DNA of 64,000 nucleotides. Source: Ustilago trichophora (taxonomy: Eukaryota; Basidiomycota; Ustilaginomycetes; Ustilaginales; Ustilaginaceae). The notes below the pieces were generated by a model. It ran no database searches. It was not told the origin of the DNA and was given only the letters and a program-made list of their open reading frames with translations. Numbering within the stretch: the stretch's first letter is position 1; every line of letters begins with the position of its first letter. Below, piece after piece: positions 47,454 through 57,820 of the stretch. The position numbers and the translations under genes are program-made. The stretch spans positions 310,001 through 374,000 of the forward strand of contig OOIN01000027.1 of NCBI GenBank assembly GCA_900323505.1. The letters run 5' to 3'.

Positions 47454-50400
47454 TTACACGCTGACCACCTCTGTTCCGCGCTTTGAATGCAGAGCAACCA
47501 CCTTTGCACCGTATTCGAAGGGGTTTCCATCATACACTACGAATTCGTCGTCCTCATGCTCCTTGACATGCTGATCCTGCTGGTTGATGTGCAGGATGTC
47601 GTCGATATCTGATGAGATGAGTTGAATGATCTGTTCCCTGTTTACGAGTCCGTTTGTCTCCAATGCAGCCCGGGTGGCGTCCCAAAGAAGGTTGGATGCC
47701 ATCCAAGCTTCTTCGATTTTGAAGCCGACTTGAACACCTGCCTTGAGCAGGCTCGAGAGCGTGGTTTCGCGGGTCAAAGGGGGTCCACTAAGACCTCGAA
47801 TCTCGTCGAATGTTCGAGGCCAGGTTTGGGGGATGAGCAGGACTCCGACGTTTCTTTTGGCCAGTTGGTCTGCGACCAAATGGCCTTCAGCTGCTCCAGA
47901 GATGACAAGTTTCACAGAGGGGAAGGCGTCGACGAGGCGAAGGACTTGACTGATGTGATCGGCTCGAAGAGCGGTTACGACCAAAGGGAGGTCTCCAGAT
48001 GCTACACGTTGCCAAATGTCTCTGGCACCACTATGCTTCTTAACATCCTCGTCGCTAGAAGCAGACAGAAGCTGTCGCAAAAGGCCAATCTGCTCCGAAA
48101 CACTCGGTCCTCCACCACCGTTGTGCGTCAACGTAACGTGAACCGCCACTTCTTCAACCTCAACAGCCCCAGGCGAAAGCACCGTCGAAGCACCCGTGTC
48201 GAACTTTACCGAGATGCCAGAGAAGAAAGTGTCACTCTGAGGGAAAACGATTCCCTTGGTAACACCGCTGGCACGGGCACGGATGAGGTCGTGTCCTCCC
48301 CACTGCAGTCCGTCCACTGCCCTGGCCATGGGCCAGGAGCGCAAGTACTCGGCGGTGGAAAGTGCCGGGTTGGCCGAGTTGACGGGGTCCAAGGTGTAAC
48401 CGTCGGAAGTTTCTGCTTCGGCGACAATGTCGGTGAGACCGAGGTTCGAGCCGAAACTGGTGAGTCCTGGTAGAACTACACCGCCGTGTGCGTCGATGAT
48501 GTTGACCGAAGAGCCAGAGGGGCAGACGGAGGATGGGCAGCTTTCGCCGCTGCACAAGACCTTGCCACCAGCAACGACGATTCGACCGTTGCCCGAGGTG
48601 AAGCTGGTGGAAGAAATACGGGACTTGCTACCAGACTTGTGGAAGAAGCGCTGGCCGACGTTGGTAAACACGGTACAGTTGGGAGTAGGCTCCTTGGCAG
48701 AGGGGAAAGCGAGCTTTTCAAAGGCGATGATCTCGGTGTACGACTTCTTGACTTCCTCGATCTCGGTGCTAAAGTTGCCGGCCTTGGGAGCGGGTGGTGC
48801 AGCCTGGGAAGGCTCGTGCTGGATCTCGGCCTCACCGTGAGGCAGATCTGGGCTGGGCACAGGAGCATGAGGTCCAAGCTGGGGCACACCATCGATCACC
48901 ACTTCCACAGGCGTTGCTCCCATCCTCAAAGGGTGGGTGTTCCACAGAACCAGATCCGCATCCCAACCTTTCCTGATGTAACCCAGCCTGTGGTCCAGAC
49001 CAAGTCTTTCAGCCGGGGCCGAGATCACACTACGCAGAGCCTCCCTCTCTCCCAACCCAAAGTGATGCGCCTGAGCAGCCTGGTTGAGGATCCTTCGCGA
49101 GTCGGTCACTGGATGGTCGGACTTGTAGATGGGAGTGATGTTGTGCGAAGCGAGAATGGGACCGGTGAAAGGTGTACCAAAGTAGGCTTCAAGCTTGTAG
49201 TTGGCGTTGGTGCTAAAGATGGCGATGGCGGGGGTGACGTTTCCGTAGGTCTGCTTGAGAAGATCAGGGACGAGGTAAGACTCGTGCGCGTGATGGAAAG
49301 CTGCAACGGGGAACTGGAACTCGTTCGAGTGGCGGACAAAGGCCTCAAAGTCTACTTGGGTGTAGCAGTGGGTGTTGAGCTTGACTTTACCACGAAGAAG
49401 GGCGACGAGGGCCTCGAGCTCAAGGTCGTCAGGGAACTCGGCGTCGGCCAGGGTCGAAGGCGCCGAGTTGGTGCCGTGGACAGTGGCAAAAGATTTGGCA
49501 GAGTCACAAAAAGCATCCTGCTTGTTCTTGAGATCCCTAGCGGCGTTGAAGGTGCGTCGGAAGTCCCAAGCTTCGTCAAAGCGAGTCATCTTGTAGACTC
49601 GACGGGCATTTTCACCACAAGCCATCTTCATGTACCTCCAGCTTGAGCTGCTGTCGTTACGGTGAAGACCTGTCTCCACGTCAAGCTCCTGCATAGAATG
49701 CTCGGATGAGGCGCCTTTACCTTGTCCAAGGCGAGCAAGCGAGGTAGGCGGCTCAATGAGTCGGTCTTGAGGGAGACGCGAAGAGGGCTGCCTGTACTTG
49801 ATGGGGAAAGCCTGTCCACCCATCGAGTTGGCCGAACCGGGAAGGACGAGACCGGTAGTGATACCGCCAGCGAGCGATTTGTGGAACGAGACATCGTGCT
49901 GGTTCATGCCGTCGATGGTACGCAGGTAGGGGTTGGTGTTCTTTCCGATGCTGTTTACGTCGTCGTGGCCGGGGAGAGCAGGCAGAGCACCAACGGACAG
50001 ATGAACGTGCATGTCGACAAGTCCGGGCGTCACCCATCGACCGGCAGCGTCGACCACCTTGACCTTGGAATCCGCGAGGAACTCGTTGTCCTCGGTCTTG
50101 GCGATACGCTTGATGATACCCTGCGACAACAGAACGTCGCGTCCGTGAAGGACCTCGTTGCCGTCGTCATTACCGGTCCAGAGGGTTGCGTTGCGAATCA
50201 CGACGTCCTGGAAGTTGGCCTCGGCTCTTTCAGAGCGCTTCCTGTCGTGGAAGTTGGCAGGTGGACCGACGGGCGCAGAGATGGCATCACATTTGGCGAG
50301 CGAGGCAGCAAAGACGTTCTGGACATGCGGATGAGGCGAGGGCTGGTAGACATGGTGCTCGGTGCCGTCGAAGGTGGTGAGTGCACCGAGGTAGTAGACG

Positions 50401-50534
50401 AGCGTGACGAGGCCTACGAGAGAGAGAAAGGAGGATCGCAAGGTGAACGGCATGCGGGGCTGGCGAGCTGGCGCAGCTAAGTAGCTGGGCAGCGTGGCAT
50501 CTGCCGGCGACTTGGCGTCAGTTAACGACGGCAT
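47454..50534 (-). CDS. Membrane-anchored amidohydrolase-superfamily protein
   Basis: 1026 residues from the ATG at 50534. One hydrophobic segment (SSFLSLVGLVTLVYYLGAL, about residues 33-51) suggests a type II anchor with the enzyme outside the cytosol. The first half has the composite domain of metal-dependent amidohydrolases: GRWVTPGLVDMHVHLS (HxH metal site near residue 175), SLAGGITTGLVLPGSANSMGGQA, KLNTHCYTQVDFEAFVRHS, AFHHAHESYLVP, YKSDHPVTDSRR and RKGWDADLVLW. The second half repeats the theme in decayed form: DAHGGVVLPGLTSFGSNLG with the HxH missing. Fungal relatives are often labelled carbohydrate-esterase-family-9-like or imidazolonepropionase-related; the substrate cannot be stated. 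Length about twice a single amidohydrolase, in line with a two-half protein. Confidence 0.8.
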   Translation of the reverse strand: MPSLTDAKSPADATLPSYLAAPARQPRMPFTLRSSFLSLVGLVTLVYYLGALTTFDGTEHHVYQPSPHPHVQNVFAASLAKCDAISAPVGPPANFHDRKRSERAEANFQDVVIRNATLWTGNDDGNEVLHGRDVLLSQGIIKRIAKTEDNEFLADSKVKVVDAAGRWVTPGLVDMHVHLSVGALPALPGHDDVNSIGKNTNPYLRTIDGMNQHDVSFHKSLAGGITTGLVLPGSANSMGGQAFPIKYRQPSSRLPQDRLIEPPTSLARLGQGKGASSEHSMQELDVETGLHRNDSSSSWRYMKMACGENARRVYKMTRFDEAWDFRRTFNAARDLKNKQDAFCDSAKSFATVHGTNSAPSTLADAEFPDDLELEALVALLRGKVKLNTHCYTQVDFEAFVRHSNEFQFPVAAFHHAHESYLVPDLLKQTYGNVTPAIAIFSTNANYKLEAYFGTPFTGPILASHNITPIYKSDHPVTDSRRILNQAAQAHHFGLGEREALRSVISAPAERLGLDHRLGYIRKGWDADLVLWNTHPLRMGATPVEVVIDGVPQLGPHAPVPSPDLPHGEAEIQHEPSQAAPPAPKAGNFSTEIEEVKKSYTEIIAFEKLAFPSAKEPTPNCTVFTNVGQRFFHKSGSKSRISSTSFTSGNGRIVVAGGKVLCSGESCPSSVCPSGSSVNIIDAHGGVVLPGLTSFGSNLGLTDIVAEAETSDGYTLDPVNSANPALSTAEYLRSWPMARAVDGLQWGGHDLIRARASGVTKGIVFPQSDTFFSGISVKFDTGASTVLSPGAVEVEEVAVHVTLTHNGGGGPSVSEQIGLLRQLLSASSDEDVKKHSGARDIWQRVASGDLPLVVTALRADHISQVLRLVDAFPSVKLVISGAAEGHLVADQLAKRNVGVLLIPQTWPRTFDEIRGLSGPPLTRETTLSSLLKAGVQVGFKIEEAWMASNLLWDATRAALETNGLVNREQIIQLISSDIDDILHINQQDQHVKEHEDDEFVVYDGNPFEYGAKVVALHSKRGTEVVSV

Positions 50535-51251
50535 GGTCACCAGGCGAGGAACGTAGTAGGGTGCGGCACTCAGGAGGTGGTGAGGATGGTCAAGAAGGAA
50601 AGAAGGAAGTGTGAACACAGCGAGCCTGATCGAAATGTCGATCTGGAGAGCATGCGAAGCACGGCCCTCGGGCGCTCGCACGCCATCACGACCACTTGAC
50701 CGTCACACCATTCAATCACACATCACTGGCACTCGATCGGTCACGGCTGTCTAACCCGAGTCATACAAGACTGTTTTGCGGTGGGAAATGAGCAAGATAG
50801 CCGGCAGAGGAGATGCGGCAATGCAATTGGCTAACAAAGTCAGGATGATGCTAACAAAAGAGTCGAGGGCGGAGCTGCTCGTTCCGACGCTGATCGTGTG
50901 GGACGTGCATGATGATGAGACGTCGGCATTTTCACATTTTTTTTTTTTTCTCTTCGCATTCCAGCAGCAGGACCCTTGCCTCGGCGACCAGCGCGGCCAA
51001 TTTCAGAATCATGACCGACCTTCATCACTCTTGGGGCATGTGTTGGTGGCGACGATCACATCTGGCACTCCTCACACAGTCGTCTCTTTTCGCTGTTGCA
51101 GAGATGGGATACAATCATGAGTGTTGACTGGAAACAGAAACAGGGTATGTAGTAGTACAAGGTTGGGAGTAGGTATGTCATGCTACGTCAGAGGGAGGAA
51201 TGGAAACGTCGGGTTGTGATTCCAGTGCGATCCCTTTCGGAGCTAGTCGAT
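50535..51251. other. Intergenic region
   Basis: No gene supported; contains a T11-12 run near 50938-50950. It lies between the amidohydrolase promoter and the 3' end of the UNC93-like gene. Confidence 0.45.
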
Positions 51252-52778
51252 TCAGGCGTGCTTCTCGTTGACACTGGTCGCCATGATCTCGTTGTCAACC
51301 GCAGCGATCTCCTGGGCTCGACCAGGAACGGTGACCTCTTGGAGAGGATCGGTGTGCTCCTTGACACGCAGCGCAATAACGGGAATCACAAAAATCATTC
51401 CAGCAGCACAGAGACCCCAAGTGACTGCGAGGTTGGTCATAAAGGGGTGCTTATCGTTGTCCATAGCGAAAGCACCGGCAGCACCAGCCGACTGGATCGA
51501 CTTGTAGAAGCCAGCCAGGTAGCCGAGCTTGGAGAGATCGTTGGAGCAGGCACCGATGAGCCAGTAGGCAAGGTTCTGCCAGATGGCATCAAGCAAGCCA
51601 GAGAAGATGTAGAGGAAACAGTATCCGACGTACTTGCTTCGGTGGTTGAAGTCGATGCGTTCGGTCTCGGCTGCCACGGAAGCGCGAGTGTAGGTCTTTT
51701 GCACGTCGTATGATCCGCCCCAGACGGCCCACATGACGGCAAAAACGATGGCCCAACCGAGCCAAGCGCGCGACTTTCGCGACATGCGGTTGTTGTCGAG
51801 GATCTGACCGATAGCCAGACTTCCGACCATCTGGCTGAGCCAGTAGAGGAGGTTGTTGAGCGAACGTGTGCGAAGGGTGAAGAGGACGCCATTGTAATCG
51901 TTAAACTGCCAAGTGTAGAACCAGTTGGACGCGAGGAACATGGGGAAGAGGAGAATCACCCAAGGATCGGATCGCAAAAGCACAAAGAGACCTTTGAGCT
52001 CGTTGGACCAGGTTGTCTGGCTGGGGACGAGCACTCGAGTGCCATCGTCGCGGACCACCTTGGCAGGGTTCATGAGAGCAGCAGAGACGAAAGCCCCAAG
52101 ACCAGTGATGACGACAAAGGCAGCATAGGTACCGTTGGAGACGGCGTTTGCCTCTGAATTGTAGGTGAGGCCGAGTTGGATGGCGGAACCAAGTACGGCA
52201 CCGAGGTTGAAGATGACCCAAAAGACACTGATGAAACGGCCTTTTTGAGATTCGGTGGGGTAGGCGAGCATGAGTGCACCTTGAGCGGTCCAGAGGAGCG
52301 AGGCGCAGATACCGAGAATGGCGCCGGCAGCGATGACGAAGCCTTGGTTGTGGTTGATGTTGTAAGAAAGGAAAGCGCCAATGTAGAGACAGTATCCAAG
52401 CGCACCGATGCCGAGTGTAAGGCGAGAGCCAAGCTTGTTGTGCACGGTTCCAGCAAAGAAGGAGACGACAGAGAAGGTCGAGTAAAGGGCGACAGCGGCC
52501 TTGTTGGAAGCGTCCGAGTTGACCTGGCCTCCACCGCCAATACCTGCAACTGCGTTATACATGCCTGGAGCTGAGAAGCAGACGAATCCGACGAGGGCGA
52601 CCTGAACGACGGGCATGCTGTAGATGCGCATGATCGGGTTGGGCGAGCGCTCGATGGGAGGGACGTGAGCGAGAGTGGTAGGACGAATGTGGTGGGAGGC
52701 GTCTGGACTGGCGGCGAGACCATACTTGAGATCGGAGGAGCCGCTGGAAGCAGCGTCAAAGAGTTTGTCGTCCGCCAT
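51252..52778 (-). CDS. UNC93-like major facilitator transporter
   Basis: 508 residues from the ATG at 52778, preceded by a CATC-type leader. A ~55-residue polar N-terminus leads into 11-12 hydrophobic helices: VVQVALVGFVCFSAPGMYNAV, then ALYSTFSVVSFFAGTVHNKLGSR, IAAGAILGICASLLWTAQGALML, and ISVFWVIFNLGAVLGSAIQL, each a membrane helix (given here only to the first part). CFSAPGMYNAVAGIGGGG and WTAQGALMLAYPTESQKGRFISVFW are typical of the fungal UNC93-like/DUF895 branch. The C-terminus is cytosolic. Substrate unknown; relatives sit in plasma membrane or endosomes. A (GGA)n and CA-rich leader lies upstream. Confidence 0.88.
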   Translation of the reverse strand: MADDKLFDAASSGSSDLKYGLAASPDASHHIRPTTLAHVPPIERSPNPIMRIYSMPVVQVALVGFVCFSAPGMYNAVAGIGGGGQVNSDASNKAAVALYSTFSVVSFFAGTVHNKLGSRLTLGIGALGYCLYIGAFLSYNINHNQGFVIAAGAILGICASLLWTAQGALMLAYPTESQKGRFISVFWVIFNLGAVLGSAIQLGLTYNSEANAVSNGTYAAFVVITGLGAFVSAALMNPAKVVRDDGTRVLVPSQTTWSNELKGLFVLLRSDPWVILLFPMFLASNWFYTWQFNDYNGVLFTLRTRSLNNLLYWLSQMVGSLAIGQILDNNRMSRKSRAWLGWAIVFAVMWAVWGGSYDVQKTYTRASVAAETERIDFNHRSKYVGYCFLYIFSGLLDAIWQNLAYWLIGACSNDLSKLGYLAGFYKSIQSAGAAGAFAMDNDKHPFMTNLAVTWGLCAAGMIFVIPVIALRVKEHTDPLQEVTVPGRAQEIAAVDNEIMATSVNEKHA

Positions 52779-53138
52779 GATGGATGTTGGTCAGGCTGGT
52801 TGAGAGTGTGTATAAGGTGGAGATGCTGACGCGGCGTGTATGGCTTGTGGGTGATGGCGAGGTAGCGAGGTGGGTGAAGAGGACAAGAGATTGGGAAGGA
52901 TGAAGAAAAGTGTGTTTATAGGGATGTGGCTGCTTGCCATGTGGATGGTCCGCTGCAGAAGAGTGTAGGGGTTGATACGCTATTCGGGCCGGTCGGCTTG
53001 GGATAAAGGTAGATGAAACAGTGAGATAGCGACACACGCACACGCACACGCGCACGATCAAGGTGGCGTGTGGGGTGTGGGGTGTGTGTTTTAGATTGGG
53101 GGTGGTGGAGATGAAAGAGGATGGAGGTGGCTTGGGAA

Positions 53139-53166
53139 GGAGGAGGAGGAGGAGGAGGAGGAGGAG
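53139..53166. repeat. (GGA)n microsatellite
   Basis: About nine uninterrupted AGG/GGA units in the presumed promoter or leader of the UNC93-like gene. Confidence 0.9.
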
Positions 53167-54186
53167 ATGTGCGCAGAGGACGAGACGAAAAGCAGCAGTA
53201 GCAGCAAAGGGATCGGTGTCGATCGGCGGTGCTCCGAGCAAGCTTCGATAGGGAGAGGATTGACCGGGACGACCTCAGAGCGAAGCGCCGATGAAGTGGA
53301 ATAGCATCAAGCTCTGCGTGAATGTTGGAGCAAGAGGAGAAGGAGGAGGAGGAGGAGCAAGAGAGTGTGTGTAGGGATGGCGGATAAGCGAAGCAAATGG
53401 CGCAGTTCAACACCAAGTGTTACTCTGTATTTCTGGGGTCAGAGAGAAATTCAAAAATAGCAAGAGCATATTGCACAATGAAGCCGGCGCAACACAACCG
53501 TGGAACTGCGCAGAGAGTTGGCGTGAATGGGCGGCTGTTCTCTTTATTTTGCGCAAGCTCGGCTATCGATACTCAGCTCTTCTCCCACACACACACACAA
53601 ACATGCCAGCCAAACAAGAGTCAAAAAGCTGCTTTGCTATCTGCCTCTGAGACTCAAGCTCGAGTCGGCTTGCCGCTTTCTAGATCACATATAATCCACG
53701 AATAGCGTACTACCGACACCGAGTCGAGATTGGATGCTGAACCTGTAACTAAGCAAAGTGAAAGCAGCCACTTTTCGCATCAAGAGATGCCGTGAGAAGC
53801 GGGGCCACTCTGTATACATCTTGTGACCCTTTTATTTTTCCAGCAATATAACCTCGGCTGCCTAAGATTTAGGGCGTTGGCAAGCACTGTGCCTGATTCG
53901 CCTTCTTGCATCTCTTTCCTTGCCCCCCCTTCCTCTCTTATCTCCTCATCTGGTCAACATCATCTCACAGAGGCACGTCCATTGCTGATACAAGATATGC
54001 TTGTTTGTAACACAAAACCGAGACTGGATGCATAGCAGCAACGTATCTAGCAATACTTGGGGCAGAAGAAAGCGGAAAAAAAAGCCGGAAGCAAAGTCAT
54101 TTGTCGTGTCACAAGGCGAATACTGTAGGACTTTGAATGTTGCAGCCGCCGCCGTCGCCAAGCTCGGTGCCTCGTCCGAAGCCGCC

Positions 54187-54216
54187 GATTTGGATTTGGA
54201 TTTGGATTTGGATTTG
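54187..54216. repeat. (GATTTG)5 repeat
   Basis: Five perfect hexamers followed by GCTGGCTGG. Confidence 0.9.
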
Positions 54217-54838
54217 GCTGGCTGGTCGAGTCTATAACCCTCAAAAGTCTCGGCTCGCTGCTGTATCTTTGAGCTCAGAGACTTTTGAGCAAAGTGTAGT
54301 ACAGTGCACCCCGCTTATCCCGCTTTGGACAAGGTAAAGCATCCGACACAGGGGTTTGCCGATCATTTTACAAAAGAGTGTCGGCAGCTCGCTATCTCGG
54401 CGAATCCGCCGACTGAATCCCTCGATCGCTCCAGTTGGTCGCTCGTCCTGCCTGTGCGGAGACCCCAGTACACCATTCCAAACCACCAGCACATAGGGTC
54501 AAGCTGGGGTAAAACAAGTCATGTCATGACGACGGTCCAATCATCGCCCAATTCACTCGACCGCGTGGTCTACACCGATAAGCCCTGTTCAGCACCACTG
54601 CATGCAAACCACATTCGCATAACCCGCTCTTGCATCGCACCGTTCCTTGGTATGGCTCTCTCGTCGACTGTGCATTGCATCTGACACATCTCCAAGTTGT
54701 GTTCCGCGAATAAATGGGATATCGGTCCCAGCGAAGCAGCCACAAGAAGCCTCATCAAGACGTAGCAGCCAATGTGGCCTCAGGCTTTCCATTTGAAGAT
54801 ATAATATAAATGTAACTGATCTCCAGATTAACATCGAA

Positions 54839-54923
54839 GGGGGTTTAGCTCAGTTGGTAGAGCGTTCGCTTAGCATCTTGTCTAATTTGCGAAAGGTCGC
54901 GTGTTCGACTCATGCAGTCTCCA
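54839..54923 (+). tRNA. tRNA-Ala(AGC) with a 12-nt intron
   Basis: Cloverleaf by hand: acceptor GGGGGTT/AGTCTCC including the G3-T70 wobble that is the alanine identity element, D arm GCTC/GAGC with loop AGTTGGTA, anticodon stem TTCGC/GCGAA with loop TT-AGC-A..T, variable loop AGGTC, T arm GCGTG-TTCGACT-CATGC, discriminator A. Twelve extra bases after position 37 (54874-54886 region) form a very short intron, leaving 73 nt. T5 and T6 runs at 54935-54948 would terminate RNA polymerase III. Confidence 0.92.
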
Positions 54924-55445
54924 CTCTCGATTTCTTTTTGCCTTTTTTCTCGATCCGCGTTTGAGCCAATATTATTCCACCTTTTTTTTTTTTTTTTTTT
55001 TTTTTTTTCCCTCTTCTCAATGTCTTGACGACACCTACCACATCATCTGCAATATAGAACTATGCCGATGTGTAACATACTCATCTTGCACGACATCTTG
55101 CATCGCTCTCAACCTCTGTCGTCGAATTGCACTGAAAAGATTGCCGAGTGACCAAGAACTTGCAGCCAAGCTTCTCCACTCTACAAAGGTTCAGTTCGTG
55201 TATGTGTGTGTGGAGGGCCAAAGCGCGGAAGTCGGAAATGCGTGTATCTATCAGTTTGTGTTGGTTTCGTTCATCCTTTGACCCATGGCTCACGACACTC
55301 TTTCTTAACCCCGTTCCAGCATCTTTGGCTCCTTCCATTTCAAACTTTCACTCCAACCATAGCTTTCAAGCAGCGCTCTCCGACTTCAATACTCGCCGCT
55401 GTCTCCAACCAAGATCGCGTCGGCCAAGCTGCGAGAACGGCAATC
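54924..55445. other. tRNA terminator region and promoter of the CCCH gene
   Basis: Includes a 27-nt T run (54982-55008). No additional gene supported. Confidence 0.5.
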
Positions 55446-57461
55446 ATGGCATCAACCAGCGAGGAGGAACGTCTCAAAGCCGAAATCGCAAAGCTATCAG
55501 GCGCCATTCAAACACACAAGCAGCAACAGCACCAGCCGTCACCATATACATCGTATGTTGGCAGCAATGCAGCGCGCGGGCGTGGCTATTACGCAGGTGC
55601 GACTTTGTCTTCCTATCGTGGCGCCTACGCAGGCGGTCGAGGTGGATACCATGCGCCCTCAACAGCTGGTAGAGGAAGAGCGCGTGGCGCGGCTAGCATA
55701 CCACCACGGAACCGTACTCTGATTCTGAACGACTCGAATGCCAAAGCAACACCTGCCGCTGCCTCCTCCAGCAGTGTCGGCGATAATGCAGATGCGTCCG
55801 CCACAGCAACATCGGGATCACCAAATGCATCAGCATCTTCAAACAGCACTTCGTCCTCCTCTGCATCGACACAAGGCTGGATCAAGCGCAAGTCGACTCA
55901 CAACATGAGCCTGCTCAGCACTTCGACGTTTCAGCGCACCGAACCGGCCCGCTTGGCCGCAATCGAGGCAACCCGAAAGGCAAAAGCTGAGGCTAAAGCC
56001 GCAGCATCCTCCTCCTCGTCCGGCAAGAAAGCGATCCGAGGTAAACCCGCCAAGCCCTCTTCATCTGTCCGACGCGGTGACAACATGGGCGAAGTGGTCA
56101 TCGATGGTGTCGTCTTTGAATTCGATCCCTCCGGAACAAAGCTCGTCAAGAAAGCAATCCAACCCTCTTCCCAAGACACCACCACACAAGACGACAAGCC
56201 ATCCACATCAACCGCCGTTCCGCTCAAAACCAGCATCAATGGTCAAGACTACATTCGTACCAAGCGAGGCAATCTCATCTCAGCCTCTCTGCTCGCCAAA
56301 CGCAAAGCACAACGAGAAGCAGCTGCCAAGATGGGCCGCCTCGACAAGATGGTTGGACAGATCTCCGCCATTCAGGCCACTCGCAACGCCTCCTCGCGCA
56401 CCAAACCCGGCTCCGCCTCGCGCACACTCGACGTCAAGAAAGCCAGAACGCTGTGCAGCTTCTTTAACAAGACCGGTCAGTGCAAACGCGGTCTTTCATG
56501 TCCATATCTCCACGACTCGTCCAAAATCGCCCTCTGCCCCAAGGTGCTTCGTCCATCAGGATGTACACTCCCTAAAGGCACGTGTCCGCTCAGCCATACA
56601 CCGAGGGCCGAACGCGTACCGCATTGCGTCCACTACCTGCGCACTGGCAAATGCAGGAACGGAGACGAATGCCTCTATACCCATTCGGACAAGCTTGTGG
56701 ACGGGGTGGGCACCAAGATCTGCAGAAGCTTTAGTGATTATGGATGGTGCGAAAGGGGAAACGAGTGCGAGGAAAGGCATACGTACGAGTGTCCTGACTT
56801 TGTGGAGAAGGGGAGATGTGATAGGAAAGGATGCAAACTTGTGCATGTCATACGTGCTAGTGTGGCTCATGATGGGGTGGAGAGAGCAGAGGAAGAAGGT
56901 GGTGAGGGCGAAGGGATAGGTGATGGGATGCTTTTTATGCGGGATGATGCGGCTGCGGCCGAGCCTTCGGAAGATGAAGGGGAGCCTGTGGAGGAGTCGA
57001 GGAGCAAGGGTAAACGCAAGAGACCGCTGATGCAGACGGAACTGGATGACGATCAGCAGGTCCTACCCGATGATGACGGGGAGGATGAGGAAGGTGATGA
57101 TGAACGGGTCAACTTTGCCAATGCAAACGAGACACGGACGGCCAAGCGGAGGAAGGCGAAGGCTTTTACCCAGCAAAAGGACTTCATCTCGTTTGACGAT
57201 GACGAGGCGGATGAGGAGGACGACGAGGATGAAAGTGAGGACGGAGAAGAACTATCGGATGATGATGAGGACCAGGACGAGGAGGAGGCTTTGGAGGTCG
57301 GCAGCGTTCACAGTGAGGACTTTGAGCTGAGTGGTACCGAGGAAGACGAGGACGACGATGAACAGGAGGAAGACGATGAACACAAACCTTACCACGGAAA
57401 CCACAATCTAGCGGATGGCGATGAAGACGAAGACGACGACCTAGTTGATCGAGACCTGTGA
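55446..57461 (+). CDS. CCCH zinc-finger protein, ZC3H3-like
   Basis: 671 residues from the ATG at 55446. N-terminus: a short coiled segment (EEERLKAEIAKLSGAI), then an RG/RGG-like Gly/Tyr/Arg region (GRGYYAGATLSSYRGAYAGG). A Ser/Ala/Lys-rich middle follows. Five CCCH fingers fill about residues 334-470: CSFFNKTGQCKRGLSCPYLH, CPKVLRPSGCTLPKGTCPLSH, CVHYLRTGKCRNGDECLYTH, CRSFSDYGWCERGNECEERH and CPDFVEKGRCDRKGCKLVH. This array and spacing match ZC3H3, whose fission-yeast counterpart Red5 works in nuclear RNA elimination and which in animals links polyadenylation to mRNA export. The C-terminal ~190 residues are extremely acidic (Asp/Glu runs). Nuclear RNA-binding role inferred from family. The 5' in-frame extension to 55206 is not protein-like. 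Confidence 0.85.
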   Translation: MASTSEEERLKAEIAKLSGAIQTHKQQQHQPSPYTSYVGSNAARGRGYYAGATLSSYRGAYAGGRGGYHAPSTAGRGRARGAASIPPRNRTLILNDSNAKATPAAASSSSVGDNADASATATSGSPNASASSNSTSSSSASTQGWIKRKSTHNMSLLSTSTFQRTEPARLAAIEATRKAKAEAKAAASSSSSGKKAIRGKPAKPSSSVRRGDNMGEVVIDGVVFEFDPSGTKLVKKAIQPSSQDTTTQDDKPSTSTAVPLKTSINGQDYIRTKRGNLISASLLAKRKAQREAAAKMGRLDKMVGQISAIQATRNASSRTKPGSASRTLDVKKARTLCSFFNKTGQCKRGLSCPYLHDSSKIALCPKVLRPSGCTLPKGTCPLSHTPRAERVPHCVHYLRTGKCRNGDECLYTHSDKLVDGVGTKICRSFSDYGWCERGNECEERHTYECPDFVEKGRCDRKGCKLVHVIRASVAHDGVERAEEEGGEGEGIGDGMLFMRDDAAAAEPSEDEGEPVEESRSKGKRKRPLMQTELDDDQQVLPDDDGEDEEGDDERVNFANANETRTAKRRKAKAFTQQKDFISFDDDEADEEDDEDESEDGEELSDDDEDQDEEEALEVGSVHSEDFELSGTEEDEDDDEQEEDDEHKPYHGNHNLADGDEDEDDDLVDRDL

Positions 57462-57820
57462 TCCATCGTCCCGCGGAAAGCTTCTTCTCTTGCCCCTTTC
57501 GACGCACTGTATTCCCCCGATTCAATTGCCTTTCATTTGTACTTGTTAGCAACTCTGCAATGTTAGTGTTTGTCTCGCAAAGTGCGTATGTTTGAGACCA
57601 AGTTGGCTTCTGTTGACGGACATCGGGCCAAGCCAGCAAGGCCAAGGCACGACGGCGTTAACGATGACAGAATGTGAGAATGAGTGTGATTGCATTGTCC
57701 CAAGCTGTGTGCTGCATGTGAATATAAAGTTGTGGAAAAGAGTGTATCGAGTTGATCGTAGCTGTGTATGTTCTTGGTCGTTGTTTGTGTCAGATGTATG
57801 ATTTAATCAGACGTTTGCGA
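57462..57820. other. Convergent intergenic region
   Basis: The 3' ends of the CCCH and DUF2235 genes face each other over 359 bp; nothing else seen. Confidence 0.5.

Larger units (their letters stand above)
52779..54838. other. Intergenic region before tRNA-Ala
   Basis: No gene supported over 2 kb. Contains CA-rich sequence (53037-53059), a (GGA)9-type run (about 53139-53166), a second GGA run near 53340-53357, and a five-unit GATTTG repeat at 54187-54216. ORFs seen are Ser/Pro/Thr-rich reflections of these repeats. Confidence 0.5.
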
